From an uncultured Gloeocapsa sp. (GTDB taxonomy: Bacteria > Cyanobacteriota > Cyanobacteriia > Cyanobacteriales > Gloeocapsaceae), in NCBI GenBank assembly GCA_937930495.1, contig CALGKL010000210.1, positions 1-7,288 of the forward strand: a stretch of DNA of 7,288 nucleotides, in the 5' to 3' direction. The notes under the pieces were generated by a model. The model was not told where the DNA came from and did no database searches. It was given only the letters and a program-made list of their open reading frames with translations. The position numbers were made by a program, and so were the translations under genes. This document shows positions 6,644 through 7,288 of this stretch, piece by piece. Each line of letters opens with the position of its first letter. The first letter of the stretch is position 1.

Positions 6644-7063
6644 TTATTTCTCCTGTTGTTTACGGCGAAAGGCTTCTAGACGAGAGGCGATCGCTCCTAG
6701 TTGTTCTAAACTGGAACTATCTAAACTATCGGCAAAGGATGCTACCACGTCTGGGTTACTCACTGCTAGAAATTTTTGCAGTTGTTCGTAAGCTAAAATA
6801 CCTTGAGCTTCTTGACGGGTAAGGAGAGGACGCCAATAGAAGGCGCGTTTTTCTTTGATACAGCTTAACCAACCCTTTTGGGTTAATCGATGCAAAATCG
6901 TGGTCACAGAAGCGTAAGCCAATTCTCGTTCAGGATCCCTTAGAATTCTCTCGTGTACATCCTTAACAGTGACACAACCCAATTCCCAGACTATATTGAG
7001 AATTTCTGTCTCTAATGGTCCTAGAGATGTTTTCCGGGGACGATATTCTGGTAAAGGAGTCAT
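6644..7063 (-). CDS. BlaI/MecI/CopY-family winged-helix transcriptional repressor
   Basis: A 139-aa DNA-binding protein of standard BlaI/MecI length. Residues 14-80 form the winged helix: LGPLETEILNIVWELG (14-29) opens helix 1, VTVKDVHERI (31-40) is helix 2, and AYASVTTILHRLTQKGWL (49-66) contains the recognition helix. KEKRAFYW (70-77) is the wing. The remainder is the helical dimerisation and cleavage region. Family members repress their own operon as dimers and are inactivated by proteolysis dependent on a partner M56 peptidase, which is the next gene here, 2 bases downstream. Autoregulation from 7064-7214 is therefore likely. ATG at 7063 has no recognisable Shine-Dalgarno. The targets beyond its own operon are unknown, and a beta-lactamase is not present in the window. 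Confidence 0.93.
   Translation of the reverse strand: MTPLPEYRPRKTSLGPLETEILNIVWELGCVTVKDVHERILRDPERELAYASVTTILHRLTQKGWLSCIKEKRAFYWRPLLTRQEAQGILAYEQLQKFLAVSNPDVVASFADSLDSSSLEQLGAIASRLEAFRRKQQEK
6650..6654 (-). promoter_or_regulatory. Ribosome binding site of the M56 peptidase gene
   Basis: AGGAG on the minus strand, 8 bases before the ATG at 6641. It is embedded in the last codons of the repressor gene, which supports the chosen start and tight coupling of repressor and protease synthesis. Confidence 0.6.
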
Positions 7064-7214
7064 AATTATTGATTATTTCAATTGTTGGTTGGTTCATTTT
7101 GGTGTAAATATTAGTATACTTAACCTTTATGAATATCAGTTTTAGTCAGACTAAGTTACTACAACTGACCTAAAATTCTATATTTACACTCTTGTTTAAT
7201 TTACCTAATTTTCT
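7064..7214. promoter_or_regulatory. Divergent promoter/operator region of the BlaI operon and a rightward gene
   Basis: AT-rich 151-base spacer between the repressor gene (leftward) and a probable rightward gene. It holds a perfect 10-base inverted pair GTGTAAATAT (7102-7111) and ATATTTACAC (7180-7189). It also has a compact dyad TTAGTC-A-GACTAA (7142-7154), an imperfect hairpin TTTTAGTCAG (7140-7149) with CTGACCTAAAA (7165-7175), and a palindrome AGTATACT (7113-7120). The palindrome gives a TATACT -10-like hexamer on the minus strand at 7113-7118. The TGTAA/TTACA core is reminiscent of known BlaI/MecI operators (TACA/TGTA), so the outer pair are candidate repressor half-sites. No convincing -35 was found for either direction. 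Confidence 0.5.
7113..7118 (-). promoter_or_regulatory. Possible -10 element for the BlaI operon
   Basis: TATACT on the minus strand, about 50 bases before the repressor ATG. It would place the transcription start over the GTGTAAATAT arm at 7102-7111, a sensible location for autorepression. The hexamer at the -35 position (AACTGA with a 17-base spacer) is poor, so the call is tentative. Confidence 0.3.
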
Positions 7215-7288
7215 ATGACAACTTTTTTCATGTCTGCTACTGAAGAATCTCAACCTTCTGAAGAAATACTTAATCAAGAATTAATTTA
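7215..7288 (+). CDS. Start of an unidentified rightward gene (3' partial)
   Basis: An open frame begins with ATG at 7215 and runs off the window, reading MTTFFMSATEESQPSEEILN and onward. A second in-frame ATG at 7230 would give MSATEESQPSEEILNQ, an acidic, polar N-terminus that is common in cyanobacterial proteins and is perhaps the better start. Neither has a clear ribosome site. Divergent placement from the repressor gene supports a real gene, but 24 codons are too few to recognise a family. Confidence 0.45.
   Translation, partial: MTTFFMSATEESQPSEEILNQELI

Noticed and set aside
370..6694. Repeated GCGATCGC octamers as a repeat array or origin signal
   Set aside because: The six copies are scattered mostly inside genes at roughly kilobase intervals, which is the normal dispersed distribution of HIP1 in cyanobacteria.

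Overview
The window looks like chromosomal DNA of a cyanobacterium. It carries six copies of the cyanobacterial HIP1 octamer GCGATCGC (at 370, 2563, 5288, 5535, 6269 and 6687), AT-rich spacers, and proteins that read naturally as cyanobacterial homologues. The genus cannot be judged from what is here. No RNA gene, insertion sequence, CRISPR array or phage gene was seen.

Layout. Positions 3-200 (+) hold the C-terminal end of a DUF2064/TIGR04282-type nucleotide-diphospho-sugar transferase. It runs convergently into a block of four TerD-domain genes on the minus strand (3737 down to 249). These are separated by only 8, 14 and 8 bases and preceded by their own putative promoter and a perfect 8+8 inverted repeat. 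They alternate short, long, short, long (188, 376, 188 and 397 aa) and together encode six TerD-type domains. The last gene carries a TerA-type C-terminal half. The other classical ter genes (terB, terC, and others) are absent, and because the promoter and the convergent end both lie in the window, the operon appears complete as seen.

Upstream on the same strand is a tight three-gene unit (7063 down to 3832): a BlaI/MecI-type winged-helix repressor, a short M56 (BlaR1-like) membrane metallopeptidase with HEQAH, and an exported FAD-dependent oxidoreductase. The genes are 2 bases apart at each junction, so they are very probably cotranscribed and translationally coupled. The likely logic is repressor plus membrane protease controlling an exported redox enzyme, but the M56 protein has no penicillin-binding sensor domain, so the stimulus is unknown.

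The intergenic region 7064-7214 is a divergent promoter region containing several dyads. A further gene appears to begin at 7215 (+) and leaves the window. The most interesting points are the duplicated short-long TerD module with divergent metal-loop residues, the inverted repeat abutting the ter -10 element, and the BlaI-M56-FAD oxidoreductase cassette next to it. A regulatory link between the two blocks is speculation.
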